Shown here: in pieces, positions 21,724-32,600 of the stretch
How the letters are laid out: each line of letters opens with the position of its first letter
Numbering within the stretch: position 1 is the stretch's first letter
NCBI GenBank assembly: GCA_015179025.1
Contig: WHUX01000001.1
Coordinates: 62,001 to 126,000 of the forward strand
Direction of reading: 5' to 3'
Length of the DNA stretch: 64,000 bases
Source of the DNA: Terfezia claveryi
Taxonomy: Eukaryota > Ascomycota > Pezizomycetes > Pezizales > Pezizaceae
The notes under the pieces: generated by a model
What the model was told of the DNA's origin: nothing
What the model saw: the letters and a program-made list of their open reading frames with translations, nothing else
Database searches by the model: none
Made by a program: the position numbers and the translations under genes

Positions 21724-23143
21724 TCACTCAACAAAGCCCGCTATAGCCTGTGTCCTGCCCAATAAAAACACCAAATCCACATCCACCTCACAACTATCCC
21801 CCGTCGTAAAAGGCGCCTGTTGTTTATACCGGACGTTGAACTTCCAAAACGGCGACTTGTTGTTGTCGCTATTTTCTCCGGTTGGAGGGGTACCCGATAC
21901 CCCACGCACGCGGGTGGGTGTGTCCATGTCGAGGAAGTAGCTGAGTTTGTTATTGGTGGAGTAGTCGTGGATGACGATTGTCTCGTTCTGGTTCTCGGGG
22001 CAGTACCAGACTTCTTTGTAGTTGGTGATGTTGGGGTTGTTGATACAGGTGCCGGTGGTGACGGTTAGGCCGCCTGTGATGGTCCAGGTGCCAGTGGGGA
22101 TTGGGTAGGCGTAGTTTGTGGTGCTAGTGCTGGTGGTTATGGTATCGGAGGTGGTTGTGGAGGTGATGGTGGTTGGTGTTGGTCCGCTGGTGGTTACTGG
22201 ACTGTTGATGTATTGTTAGATAGGGGAAGGTGTGCAGCAGCGTTCGGAAGAGGGAGTTGAGTCATCCATGACACTTACTCATTATTATTTTTCGGCAAGA
22301 CCCCGCTTCCAAAAACTCCACCCAGGATTGCACCCGCTATTACCAAAAACAGTATCACACACAAAACTAAAAATATAGTCATCCCCATTCCACATATCTT
22401 CTTCTTCTTCTTATCCCCATCCGGGGCCAGCGGGGGTGCCCCCTCATAGTAAGAATGCTCCGGCTTTAATGGAGGTGGCGATTGCGCCTGGGGATATGGA
22501 GCCGCCCCTACTCCATAAGAGTGATTTTCGTTATAGTGCACCCCCGGTACATAATATCCCGTCATAGGAACATTATAATGCGGCGCAGCCGCCGCGTTAG
22601 TAGGTTGTGCGGAGCCTGAATCTGGCCGGGTTTGGTAGCTTCCGGGGTATGAGTCAATAGGGGAGACAATTGAAGAAGCTGTTAGACTGAGATGTCTTCC
22701 CGATGGAAGAGTCTCCTGGGGAGGCTGCGGGGAGTGAGAGGTCCCTATTGGTAATTCGGGATTCGGGGCTATTTCACCAGGGGAATGTTGTTGCCGTTGT
22801 TGTTGATCAATGGTCTGTGGCGCATACCCTGATGGTGATCGAATAGGAAAGCTTCCAGTTTGCTGCTGGCACTGCTGTTGACCGTCATACCCATATGTAG
22901 TGTCATTCCCCGGCACAGCTGGGTCCGTCTCGGGTTGCTTTGGTGGAATGGGGGTTCTTTGCTATGGCTGAAGTTAGACTCGAAAAGGCATAATTTCCCG
23001 TAACTAGGAAGAAATGCATAAGGCATTACAAGAAAAGGTATCAAAAGTAAAAGAATCTAATGTTGATAACTTACCACTGGGTCATCAAACTCATATAGAT
23101 CATTCACAGGCCCCGCTTGAGCCGAAAACCTTTGCTCTGCCAT
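21724..23143 (-). CDS. Single-pass membrane protein with Pro/Gln-rich cytosolic arm, 409 aa
   Basis: Three exons on the reverse strand: 23143-23075, 22961-22279 and 22201-21724. Introns start GTAAGTTATC and GTAAGTGTCA; the second ends with branch CTAAC and CAACAG. Phases join exactly (69 + 683 + 478 = 1230 bases). The protein begins MAEQRFSAQAGPVNDLYEF, has no signal peptide, and continues with a Gln/Pro/Tyr-rich region to about residue 205. KKKKK and a strongly hydrophobic segment (TIFLVLCVILFLVIAGAILG) follow, then a Thr/Ser-rich stalk and a C-terminal domain with TGTWTITGG, CINNPNITNYKEVWYCP and PFTTGDSCEVDVDLVF. The lysines before the membrane segment suggest a type II topology with the C-terminal domain outside. 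Unknown family; possibly a cell-surface sensor or wall-associated protein. Confidence 0.8.
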
Positions 23144-24939
23144 ATCGATATCTACTTTCCCGTTTGCTCTAGGAACAGGAACACGGACGAAGCTGTAAGA
23201 GTATCCCAAGTTTGTAGCGGCCGAGGTGACCGTCTAGGAGACGAGCTTGCTCAATTGTTTCCCCAAATTCGCGACAGCGAAAACAAATGAGGGGAAACCC
23301 AGGACACTTGCAAAGAAGCTCCATTTTTATTTCACTATCTTTTAAAAAAAAAGAAAGGCAAAGTGATTAAAGCCATAATCTCCACTTGAGTTCGTGTCAC
23401 ACACCTACTTAAAGTTACAGTCAATTAACCCTATCTACCTGTGTAACCCTAGATGCAGATTGTGGACAAAGCAGGTCCGCAAATCCTTGTGACCTCGGTA
23501 GGTAACCAACCAGAGTGCTTGTGTTCGAGAGTGCTGACTACGGTAGGTATCGGTACGGTATTCTGGAGAAGTCATCCTTATTATGATTATCCACTTAGTC
23601 TACATACTTGACTAGGATTGCCCATAAGCGATTCTCTACTGTAATTCCGTAATTCCTAGTTAGGGCTTTTGATGCGTGGGTGGTACCGCATCAAAAGCCC
23701 TAGGAATGGGATAATCCCTGCCAAAACCCTCAAGTCAAACCCTCAAGTCACGCCAAGCTACTTACCCAAAGGCTCAACTTTAGTCCTGTAAGGAGGGACG
23801 AGTGATGCTTCTAGGTCTCGAGATAAGCGATAGATGTAGATTGGGAGCCGCCTTCCCGATTCGCTTGCAGGAACCGCATGGCTTTCAACTTTGCAATGGG
23901 CATTGCAGGATTGCATAACCATTAATGTGCACGTGCACGGTAGTTAAGTATTTGTATACCTAATTTTGACCGTATGTCGCTACAGTATGCGACCGATCAT
24001 ACATTCTAGTCTAAAATCCCCGGCCAATACCGGTATACCAAGCACCCAGTCTCAGGTAGTCTCGATCAAGTCTCAGGGCGTGGATTATGACGAGTAATGG
24101 GGAAACTACCCTATCACTAGGTACTGTAACTAGTGTTTCAAGCATAACTATTAGTGGGCCGAGTGGACTTAAACTATTGGGAAATATATTACAAGTGTAA
24201 TTATATTTTCTCAGGTGAAGTTAGCAAGGGCCCATGCATCTTGTTCCTGGTTTATCTCGGGGAGAGAGTAATATAAAGACTGTGAGCAGCCGAATGATTG
24301 CTTTGACTTGCTATTTGAGGTCTAAGCAAAGAATATCTAGAATATTCTTGCATACAAGCACTACAATCACTACTACCTCTAGGTGGGTTTCAGGGGTAGT
24401 TTTTGACTTATCAAGATCCCTATCAAGGATGGTATGCCAGATATCCTGAGAGTCAGTCGCACGACAGCTAGAATCACTAGGTAGATACCTATTGTATTTG
24501 GAAAGCTACAATAACTACCGTACTAGTACATGATGGAGCTACATGTAAGTAGTCTCGACTGCAGCCACAAATGGAAATTTTCCATTTGCTGCGGAGTAGA
24601 GTACCTGCATGTGCAGGCTTACGATTGTTAATTTCGACGTACATGACACGTGTATAGAGCACGCTTTTGACATTTTAAATTATTCATTTGACATCGTAGA
24701 GAACCGAGTTATTCGCTAGCGTTATTTCAATGTGAGCTACATAGCAAGAGTGTTTCTGTTGAGCTTAACTAAGGAACTTCACCAGAAGGATGCGATCTGC
24801 CTCTCCAACAGGTTTAGATTTGTCGAGCATCAGCTGCCATCAGGATTTGGCCATACAAATATACCTTGGCGCACTACCGGGTATGCAGCTCACATTGAAA
24901 TTACGCTAGCGAATAGCTCGAGTCTCTACGATACCTATA
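23144..24939. other. Intergenic
   Basis: Contains the hairpin at 23652-23707 and scattered AGTCT motifs near 24006-24072. No gene is supported; frames around 24732-25061 begin at a non-ATG and contain a micro-insertion. Confidence 0.45.
23652..23707. repeat. 21-bp perfect hairpin with a 4-bp indel in one arm
   Basis: ATTCCTAG and GGCTTTTGATGCG on the left pair perfectly with CGCATCAAAAGCCCTAGGAAT on the right around a 10-base loop. The left arm has four extra bases (TTAG). It is probably a tiny foldback element. Confidence 0.7.
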
Positions 24940-24969
24940 CCCTGGGTGCCAATCAGACTACCCTGGAGG
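24940..24969 (+). repeat. Micro-insertion, 12 bp, 7/9 flanking repeat
   Basis: CCCTGGGTG (24940-24948) and CCCTGGAGG (24961-24969) flank CCAATCAGACTA, a one-mismatch copy of the CCAACCAGACTA end. Confidence 0.55.
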
Positions 24970-25507
24970 TGAGAGCAGCGGTGGAGCAGCGGCACTCCCG
25001 CTCATGTAACTTACTTGTTACTGGGAGGGAGACGCCCGGTACTCGGTGTCTTGCGGACTGATCCGTCATAGAAGGTTACTTGATACATACATACCATACA
25101 TACCATACAGCTCCATCATATACGTTTTCCAAGGGTGAACATACCACGGTTGAGCTGGATTACCAAAGTGTTGCTTGGATGAAACCGGGATTCTACGGAT
25201 TTGAGCATTCATTGGACTTCATTTCTATGATGGTAATGGACAGGTCAGGTTGTAGTCTCGTGCCCAGTTGCATACCATTTTCTTATGATTAGCGTTGTCG
25301 AAGATCCCAGTACCAGAAACTAATGCACCACATACAGCCTGATCAGTACTTATTTAGCTAGTGTGTAGTCAGACTAAGTAGGTACAGCACCTCAAGGAAG
25401 ACGTCCAACCAGACTAACATGGTACTACCACCAGACTATATCCGTACTTATTTAGTTAACTAAATTTTTAGCGCAAGCCACAAAACTGGGTAACCTAATA
25501 AACATGG

Positions 25508-25539
25508 CGTGTGAAATAGTCTGGTTGGCACGTGTGAAA
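25508..25539 (-). repeat. Micro-insertion, 14 bp, perfect 9-bp duplication
   Basis: CGTGTGAAA at 25508-25516 and 25531-25539 is identical at all nine positions and brackets TAGTCTGGTTGGCA, the core motif alone. Confidence 0.85.
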
Positions 25540-25570
25540 GATAGGCAAGCCAACTAGACTAGCTAGGTAA
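25540..25570 (+). repeat. Second micro-insertion directly adjoining the first
   Basis: GATAGGCAA (25540-25548) and GCTAGGTAA (25562-25570) match at 7 of 9 positions and flank GCCAACTAGACTA, an inverted, one-mismatch copy of the core. Confidence 0.55.
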
Positions 25571-25884
25571 CTACTTAGGTAAACCTATAGTAACTTAGCT
25601 TTTATACATACCAGTGACGATGCAATATTGAAAATGCAGTATGTGACTATTTAATGGTATTAGATGAAGAGAATGAGAGGAACATATCCAGAACTCCTTG
25701 CGGAACGACAGATCATCCGGTATCTAAATATTCCCTGATGCTAGTTCTAGCAAACATGATATTAATAGGTAAAACCCACAAACAGTCTGATACTATGTCC
25801 TACATTCGTTCAGACGTATTATAATTAAAACTAGCAGACGCTATGGGAGCAATTGTCGGGAAAATGAGAAATACGGTAGAGGCA

Positions 25885-26612
25885 TAACTGGTGTAAATGT
25901 TGGCTACAAGTCAAGGTATAGCTATAGGAGCATGTAATTTATAGCATACCTCCATAGTGGAGTGCATAGAGCAGTTATACTTGTATGACTAGAGCCTAAG
26001 TATGTACAGTATATTAAACATAGAGAACAGGTCTACGGAAGCACGTGAGGTTTAGGTACCGGTATGAGCACGTAATGTAAAGCACAGGAGCGTACAGCGA
26101 TAGGTATATTTAGCGGAGCCTTTCCGGAAGCTTAAGTTTACTATATGATTACTGGAAGATATCGCATTGCGTAAAAGAAAGGAATGCGCCGGGTATGGTG
26201 GATATGCTAGGTATGCTGAATATGCTGGTATGCTGAAAAATGTGTAGCAAAGAGAATACACTGGATAGGCTGGCATATACTGCAATATCACATAGAAAAT
26301 AGGATATGCCGGGTATGGCGCTGGGAGATATCATATCGCGTATGGAAAGGAGTATATAGAGATATATCGGGTATGCAGAGTATCCTGGGTAGTGTATGAT
26401 GGGTATGCTGCGTGGAGTGAAGCGTGTATGCAAAGAATGCTGGGCACTGGCTATATGCTGGTTTCTGGGTATGTTGAGTATGCCGGATATGGTTGTGTGC
26501 GCATGATTAATGGGAGAGTTGTATTTAGTGTGTTGGCAAGACATGTTTAGTGTTGCTTTTAGTGCTGTCAGATGTGTCGAGACTGCATGATGTCTATTTC
26601 AAAGGTTTTCCC
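25885..26612 (+). repeat. Left arm of a large inverted repeat flanking the kelch gene
   Basis: About 730 bp match the reverse complement of 31735-32600 throughout, including AAGCACGTGAGGTTTAGGTA, TTTAGCGGAG, GGGAGATATC and a stretch rich in GGGTATGCTG repeats. Divergence is moderate and spread over the whole arm. Confidence 0.85.
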
Positions 26613-26838
26613 GATATTAATATTCCAGAGGTCTATATTCATGAAGAACTCCTCGTCCTTAACCTCGTTATTCCAACTTGCTTCACCTCCTCTCTAGCCA
26701 ATCGTTAATTGCTGTGTGAAGTAGACATCGATTTGGAATGTTTAAAATAGTTGTGTGGCTGATATAATGAATAAGCAACTTACTTGAAAAACAATCGATT
26801 TACTGTAGTTACCACACCTTTTTCTGTGGTACAAATTA

Positions 26839-26890
26839 CCGGTTACCTAGTCTGGTTGCACTACCCCTCGCAACCAGACTACCGGTTATC
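26839..26890. repeat. Micro-insertion, 34 bp, palindromic ends, 9-bp duplication
   Basis: CCGGTTACC (26839-26847) and CCGGTTATC (26882-26890) match at 8 of 9. The 34 bases between them start TAGTCTGGTTGC and end GCAACCAGACTA: perfect 12-bp inverted termini around ten bases. Confidence 0.85.
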
Positions 26891-27320
26891 CGTAGGTACT
26901 TGTGTCTGCCAAGAACTTGGTTTACAAACTTGAAAACTTGATAACCCCTAAGTACATACATACTTATGCCTACCGGTACATGATCATACGGCACATACAT
27001 TATTGTTAGCTATCTTAAGCGGTACCGGGAGTGCTAAATATTTACCCAGTCAATTGGTATTCTAATTTGAAGAGATGAACAGGGATTGCCCATTCCAATA
27101 AAAAGTCTCCTTACCTCAGCAAGATGAATAAAGTTGAGACACTCCGTGATTGGACCACGTCCTGGTAGCAAGAACTTGAAAAACGGTAGTGCTTACGAGG
27201 TTACATCAATTTAGGAAATATTATTAAGGCATACCATCCCCCATCTCGGGTGTACCAACCTTGGAACAGTTCCACGTTCCTACAGTGGTTTCGCGAACAC
27301 AACTCTTCCTCAGCACCCAA
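26891..27320. other. 5' flank of the kelch gene
   Basis: The frame upstream of the chosen ATG is open to about 27261 but without an ATG. No TATA box is obvious. Confidence 0.4.
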
Positions 27321-29455
27321 ATGCGCTTAGAACGCCCGGCAACGTCGTCTATGAGATATGTGGTACTCGCAGTTGTAATGCTTGTCATAATGGGTAGAGA
27401 GGTATCAGATCGGGCGGAACTGAAAATGCTCTTAGGAGGCGTGTCAGTGAGAGACACTGATGATCATATAAGCTTGAGGCAAGGGAGGACGCGCACGGAA
27501 GAGAAGAGACAATCGAAATCCAGCAATTCAACGAACTGGAATGATGTGCAGGCGAACCCAATTGCAGTGAACGAGGCACTAGGCTGGGACTATGACTTTT
27601 GCAGGATTGAGTGGCCGAGGAGTGAGTATTAAGCCTTGGGACAAACTGTTTTCGTATTGATTTCTTTAACTAACCGTTTTGGGAGTTAGCTGCTGTGGTT
27701 GTTGATAAACTTTATATCGACGGAGGAACCTTGTGGCTGTCACCAAAGGGAAAGGGATTGAAAAGCATTCGGGAAATCAGTATGTTTACTCACCACAAAT
27801 TGCTATAGTTGTTACATTTACTGGCTGTAATTGACATATTTGTACGACCAGATACTCGGCTCATCGAAATCGACATAAGTTCACTCGTCAACCAGGATAA
27901 CTATACCGTCCGCGTAATATCGAAGCCCACTTCAGTATCAAATGTTGGCGCCGGACAGGTTTTTCTTCCACCACCTTGGCCCTCTCCCAATAATGGGAGA
28001 TTCTACACCTTCGGTGGGTACTTCCCTAGTTTCAATACCTCACTAGACACCTACGTCCAACCTCCGAAAGACCCTCAAGGGGAACTCGTTTCGTACGACA
28101 TAAAATCAGATAAATGGGAGAAAGTGTCGATGGCAAAGGATAGTAATCAAGTCATTTGGCCACAGGAGGGTACAAGCGTCAGTATTCCGGCACTTGGGCT
28201 GGGATTTTACCTTGGTGGTTTTCAAAATTCCAGTACAAATAGTGTCTTGGAGGTCAATGAATACCGTGCCGTACCCGGGTTTTTGCGACTAGAATGGGAT
28301 ATCAAAGATCCCACCGTGCCCCCGAAGTGGAAAAACGAATCGATACCATTCGATCAGACTATTGGGGGATCGTTGGTCCATATCCCTAATATTGGCGAGA
28401 AGGGGGTTCTTGTCAAGTTTGGTGGGTTCGGGGTGATTGCCGGAGATACTATTCCCATGACCGGAAATCCAATGGACCAAATTTATATATATGATATAGC
28501 CCAAGCAACTTGGCATTTGCAAACTGCATCAGTGGGTCTGGACGGAGATGCAATTCCTACCGCACGTGGGTATACATGCAATGTGATGGTGCCTGCAAAG
28601 GATAATTCGTCATATAACATATATGTGTATGGTGGTGGAGGGCGCGCTGGTGGGGATGGGCTTGACGATATGTGGGTGCTTTCGCTTCCATCATTTGTGT
28701 GGATTAAGGTCTGGGAGAAAGGGGGCTTTCGAACTACTGGAATGAGTTGCAACCTGTTCAATGAAAACCAAATTCTTCTGGTTGGACCGCGAGTGAAGCG
28801 CATTGGGGACGTTCCGGTTGCCGAGCAAGAGCAATGTAGGCCTTTGTGGAGTGTTTTTGATATTACCCAGTTCAAGTGGGTAACTGAGTTCAACCCGCTG
28901 GACACGGGGCTAGCGCCGGTTCACAGGACTATCAGCAGGGTTATTGGTGGTGGTGGGAATGGAAATGCGACTTTGACAAAGCCAAAGGCGGGGTGGAAAG
29001 ACTCTAGTTTGGAGGCGGTCTTTAAATACCAGACTTTGAGCGATAAAAATAATACTACTACTAATTCCAGCTTCAACCGGGCAGCATTAATCGGTGGACT
29101 TGCAAGTGGTCTCTTCGCGCTGCTCATACTTATAGCCTACTGTATCAGACGCCGAAGGCACGGTCAACGTACCGGTGGATTCACTATCTTCGGCAGCAGG
29201 AGAAAGTCCGGCGGAGACTCCACTCAAGAATTGGAAGCCCCACTTTCAACGTTCACTCCTCCAGGAGGATATTCCGGTCAAGACCCAACAAAAGCCTCCG
29301 CTGAGCAACAACCTCAAGAACTCCCTGCCCCGTACCCCTGGGCAGGAAGGGAAGGAATGGGGGAAAATCCACCTACGTCGAGAAGTGAAATGGAGGGGGA
29401 CTGGGAGCACCAATATGAGGGTGTTGTATCACGTCGCCAAAGTGGTGACCGATAA
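27321..29455 (+). CDS. Kelch-repeat single-pass cell-surface protein, 664 aa
   Basis: Three exons: 27321-27621, 27690-27779 and 27852-29455. Introns are GTGAGTATT...AACTAACCG...GTTAG and GTATGTTTA...GACCAG, and phases join exactly (1995 bases). A hydrophobic leader follows MRYVVLAVVMLVIM; the ATG at 27351 is an alternative start. The ectodomain has kelch-type beta-propeller blades: TAVVVDKLYIDGG (about residue 102), GGYFPSF, GFYLGGFQNSS, KFGGFGVI, and YGGGGRAGGDGLDDMWVLS with its GG...W signature. There are several NxS/T sites. A membrane segment (LIGGLASGLFALLILIAYC, about 542-562) is followed by RRRR and a ~95-residue Pro/Ser-rich cytosolic tail. Such proteins are common in filamentous ascomycetes and are mostly uncharacterised. 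The gene sits inside a pair of inverted repeats but shows no damage. Confidence 0.9.
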
Positions 29456-29898
29456 AAACTCGGCAGCAACGGCAGTCGGAATGGCAGCATTCCCATAGGA
29501 CTATTGTAACAAGGAGAATGCATAGGGATAGCAGGAGATCCCTGTCCATTATAATACAGCCGGAGGTTTATATGCTGCAAACACATCCGGAGAGTATGAG
29601 TCGCCCGGCTATGAAGGGGAAGTAGGCGGTGGGAGTGGTGGGAGGTGCAGGTGAGGGGAATGCATATAAAGTGGCCGAGTTTGATGTTCAGTAAGGACTT
29701 ATTAATGGAAGACAATGATTGGTGGACAGAAGTTGAAATGCCTTCATATTCAGAAGGCAACTGTTTGAATTCTTGTGATATAATCTCACTTGATTTAGCC
29801 GAGTTAGTATTTTACTTCTTCCTCTTTTTCTTTTTGAATTTTTATGTTCCTGGAGTCATTTTTTCCAATCAATTTTGGCGACCCTGGTGGAGTTGACT

Positions 29899-29936
29899 TA
29901 TAACTCCTTTCGCTGTCTATAACTCCTTTCGCTGTC
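29899..29936. repeat. 19-bp tandem duplication
   Basis: TATAACTCCTTTCGCTGTC occurs twice head to tail. Confidence 0.9.
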
Positions 29937-30423
29937 TATATAGGCTTTTGAAGTATGAGTTAAATTCTCTATTCCGGGACTCTCTGTCTCTGTGGGTGAT
30001 TAAGTATCTTGTAAGTTTGTGGTTAATTAGAAAATCATTATATCAGTGGGAGTTGGCATTACCCTGAGCAAGAGGCCATAGGGTGTGATATGATTCTGCA
30101 GCTAACTTCTGACGATTGAAGCGCCCAAAACCCATTTTCGTGACGAGCCTGGCGATAAAGCTTAGAAATATTATCTCGGTTCCCGGTTCCAGGTAATGAA
30201 TCGACCCATTAGAAGACAAACACATCAACGTACGTGACCCCCACCTCCGCGTCCGCCACCATCTGCATGCGAGATAAAGCCTCCAAGAACGCAAGATAGT
30301 TGAAATGATGCTGTAGAGCTGGTGGTCTTGGAGGGTCAAGAAGAATTGCTTGTTACCGTTAGGGTATCTCTAGTAAACGACATCCTATCTCAGGCCGCTT
30401 GACTCTTTACAAACCTTAATCTA

Positions 30424-30451
30424 TCCCCCTTGAACCAGACTACCCACCTTG
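30424..30451 (+). repeat. Possible micro-insertion, 10 bp, 7/9 flanking repeat
   Basis: TCCCCCTTG and CCCACCTTG flank AACCAGACTA. The flanks are low-complexity, so support is weak. Confidence 0.4.
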
Positions 30452-30636
30452 ATGCCTTTTGGTTCGCCTCCAGCTATCCCATGTGAAGGATTAGGCATTG
30501 AAAATGCCATGGGCGTCTTCTGGTTCTTATCATCTTATGATTGATTACGCATCAGATCATCATGATAATAATAATTAAAACTTACTAATTCATACTTTGG
30601 CCAAGGAATTGGCTTCGTGTTGATGACCCCATCAAT

Positions 30637-30668
30637 ACACCACGCTACAACCAGACTAACACCACGCT
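30637..30668 (+). repeat. Micro-insertion, 12-13 bp, perfect 10-bp flanking repeat
   Basis: ACACCACGCT at 30637-30646 and 30659-30668 is identical and brackets ACAACCAGACTA. If the duplication is 9 bp the insert is TACAACCAGACTA. Confidence 0.8.
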
Positions 30669-31105
30669 TATGAAAAAGAACTATAATCCGGTGGGCAAAC
30701 ACAACTAAAAGTTAGCTAGAAATGGAGTATGGCTCTAGTAATACCTCTCCATGAATTCGAAGTCCTCTGCGGTCCTCTCTTTCAGTTCTTACAACCTCAG
30801 GATTGTAATTGCTGTATTCGCAGAGATGAGGTCTAGATCAATATAGGTCGTCGAGGAATTATCTATAAGGAATAAGGGAAACCATCTTGAGCATATATCT
30901 ATTGAATTAGGCTATATATGTAGCTGCAAGCTAGCCTTGATCTTAGGTTATCTGATGCTCGAACGTCCCTACAAGTGTTGGAAACCGTTATGATTTTATG
31001 CCAGATACCAATTTTAGTAATAGTTGATTGGCGTTGGAAAACTCACTCAACCAACCTAATTCAGTCCCCCATTCGTGCCACCCACTCTTGTTAATGGTAT
31101 ACCTT

Positions 31106-31442
31106 GCTTTAGATACCTGGTGGAATTCGATTGTTCACGCAGGTAGGCATATTAGATTCTCCATCTGACCGGTAGGCAAGAAACTCGTGCTGAGATGGTA
31201 TTGCAATGGATTTGACTTCCTCTTCACTAGTAGTAAGCAGTTGTTGTGTTTCCCAAGCCTTTAGTTCTGGATGCTTGCGTACTTCTTGCAATCTCCGCCG
31301 GGAGGTTGTAGGGTTGAAACTAAATGCTTTCGCTTTTGACTCTTTAGGGTGCTTGCGGGCGTAGTCTACTGTTCTTGACTACTGCTTATCATGCAGCTCG
31401 AGCTCAAGTTGTAACTCTTTTAGCTTTGACGTTCTTGGTAGC
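31106..31442 (-). pseudogene. Pogo-like (Tc1/mariner) transposase N-terminal remnant
   Basis: The reverse strand from the ATG at 31442 reads MLPRTSKLKELQLELELHDK, an in-frame stop, then TVDYARKHPKESKAKAF, TTSRRRLQEVRKHPE and WETQQLLTTSEEE. This follows the layout of the psq-type helix-turn-helix start of fungal pogo/Fot-like transposases, with a leading MPRT-type start, an IxxNPxxSxxxAAxxF-like helix, TLRRRLxG, then a QQLLSxxEE phrase. The catalytic DDE domain is absent. Inactive. The family call is from motif memory. Confidence 0.5.
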
Positions 31443-31626
31443 ATGGTGCTGATGTATTACTAGCAGTGATATAAAAATCGCCATGGATGTCGATCGATAC
31501 GCTATTTGGTATAATTGCTTGACGTTGTTATGAGAGCTAGTACTGAAACGGGGGCACACCAACCTCACCTGCAACGTCTACTAATTACCGGCGAGTTAAA
31601 GAATCAGATAAGCATTTAGTTAGATC

Positions 31627-31678
31627 AGACTATGTCCTGTTTGGCGTGGGGCTTGTGCCAACCAGACTAAACATATGT
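31627..31678 (+). repeat. Probable 34-bp micro-insertion with eroded flanks
   Basis: GGGGCTTGTGCCAACCAGAC followed by TA ends at 31669. Counting 34 bases back gives flanks AGACTATGT and AACATATGT, which agree at only 6 of 9, though the last five bases are identical. Confidence 0.45.
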
Positions 31679-31734
31679 GGCAACCAGCTGCTCGTACAGG
31701 GTTATCTGATTCTTAAGGTTGCAAATGTGATAGA

Positions 31735-32600
31735 AGAAAACCTTTCAAATAGACATCAAACTAGCAAATAACCTTGAAATAGACATGCAACCTCGTCACA
31801 TCCGAAAGCACCAAAAGCAACATTACCTGTCATAACACAGCAAATCCTACCCAGCATATTCGACACTCAACATACCCAGGTAGACTATGTGAGCGTACAA
31901 TATACTATCGGTTTTTGGGCAAACCTAGCACCCAGTGATCACGTTTTGTCCTACCTAGCGGTTACACTCTCCAACAGACTACACCAGCGCCGCATATTTT
32001 GCATACACGCGTCACTCCATGCAGCATACCCAGCATACAGTACCCAAGGATACTCACGATATTTTCCTATACACTTGTTTCCCTACGCGATACGATATCT
32101 CCCAATGCCATACCAAGCATATTTCCTTTCTATGTAATATTCCAGCATACACCAGCCTATCCAGCGTATTCCCTTTGCTTAGGCCTGGGCACGAGCTGAG
32201 CCGGCTCGAGCCGAAATCTTGAGCCACGAGCCCGAGCCGGTAGGGAAAAAGGTTCGAGCCCCAAAATATAAGGTGATCGTGCCCAGTTCTACCTTTGCTA
32301 CGTATACCCAGCATACCCAGCATATCCGGTGCCTTTCTTCACACCATGCAGGGTAGACTTGAGCTTCCGGAAAGACTCCGCTAAATATATCCATCGCTGT
32401 ACACTCTCATGTGCTTTACATTAGGCTTGTACCTAAACCTCACGTGCTTCCGTCTGTTTTCTATGTTTAACATACTGAACATACCTATTTAACTGCTCTA
32501 TGGAAGCATGCTATAAATTACTTAACGTGCTCCAATTATACCTTGGCTTGATATGCTTCCGGAGTCACAGTTACGCTTCAGGGTAATCCGGTTATGGCCT
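31735..32600 (-). repeat. Right arm of the inverted repeat flanking the kelch gene
   Basis: Reverse-complement partner of 25885-26612. It is longer by a 112 bp hAT-like element plus its 8-bp target duplication (32172-32299). Outside that insertion the two arms align end to end. Confidence 0.85.
32172..32299. mobile_element. 112-bp hAT-like MITE with perfect 8-bp target duplication
   Basis: CCTTTGCT at 32172-32179 and 32292-32299 flanks a unit starting TAGGCCTGGGCACGA and ending TCGTGCCCAGTTCTA: 10 bp of perfect inverted terminus, with further GAGC/GCTC inner palindromes. An 8-bp duplication and a TA(G)GG...GGGCACG terminus are typical of hAT elements. The other arm of the large repeat, near 26240, has the unoccupied site. 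Confidence 0.9.

Larger units (their letters stand above)
29456..31105. other. Intergenic with small repeats
   Basis: Contains a 19-bp tandem at 29899-29936 and micro-insertions at 30424 and 30637. A 98-codon reverse frame at 30043-30339 lacks recognisable features and is not called. Confidence 0.45.

Noticed and set aside
24732..25061. 110-codon open frame on the plus strand
   Set aside because: It begins at a non-ATG codon, has no recognisable domain, and contains a micro-insertion at 24949.
25517..25530. Introner-like or intron origin for the micro-insertions
   Set aside because: Inserts are 10-34 bp, lack GT...AG ends, and none lies in a confident coding exon.
31106..31442. Pogo-like element as source of the TAGTCTGGTTGGCA motif
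   Set aside because: Tc1/mariner elements duplicate only TA, whereas these insertions have 8-10 bp duplications; no motif ends surround the remnant.
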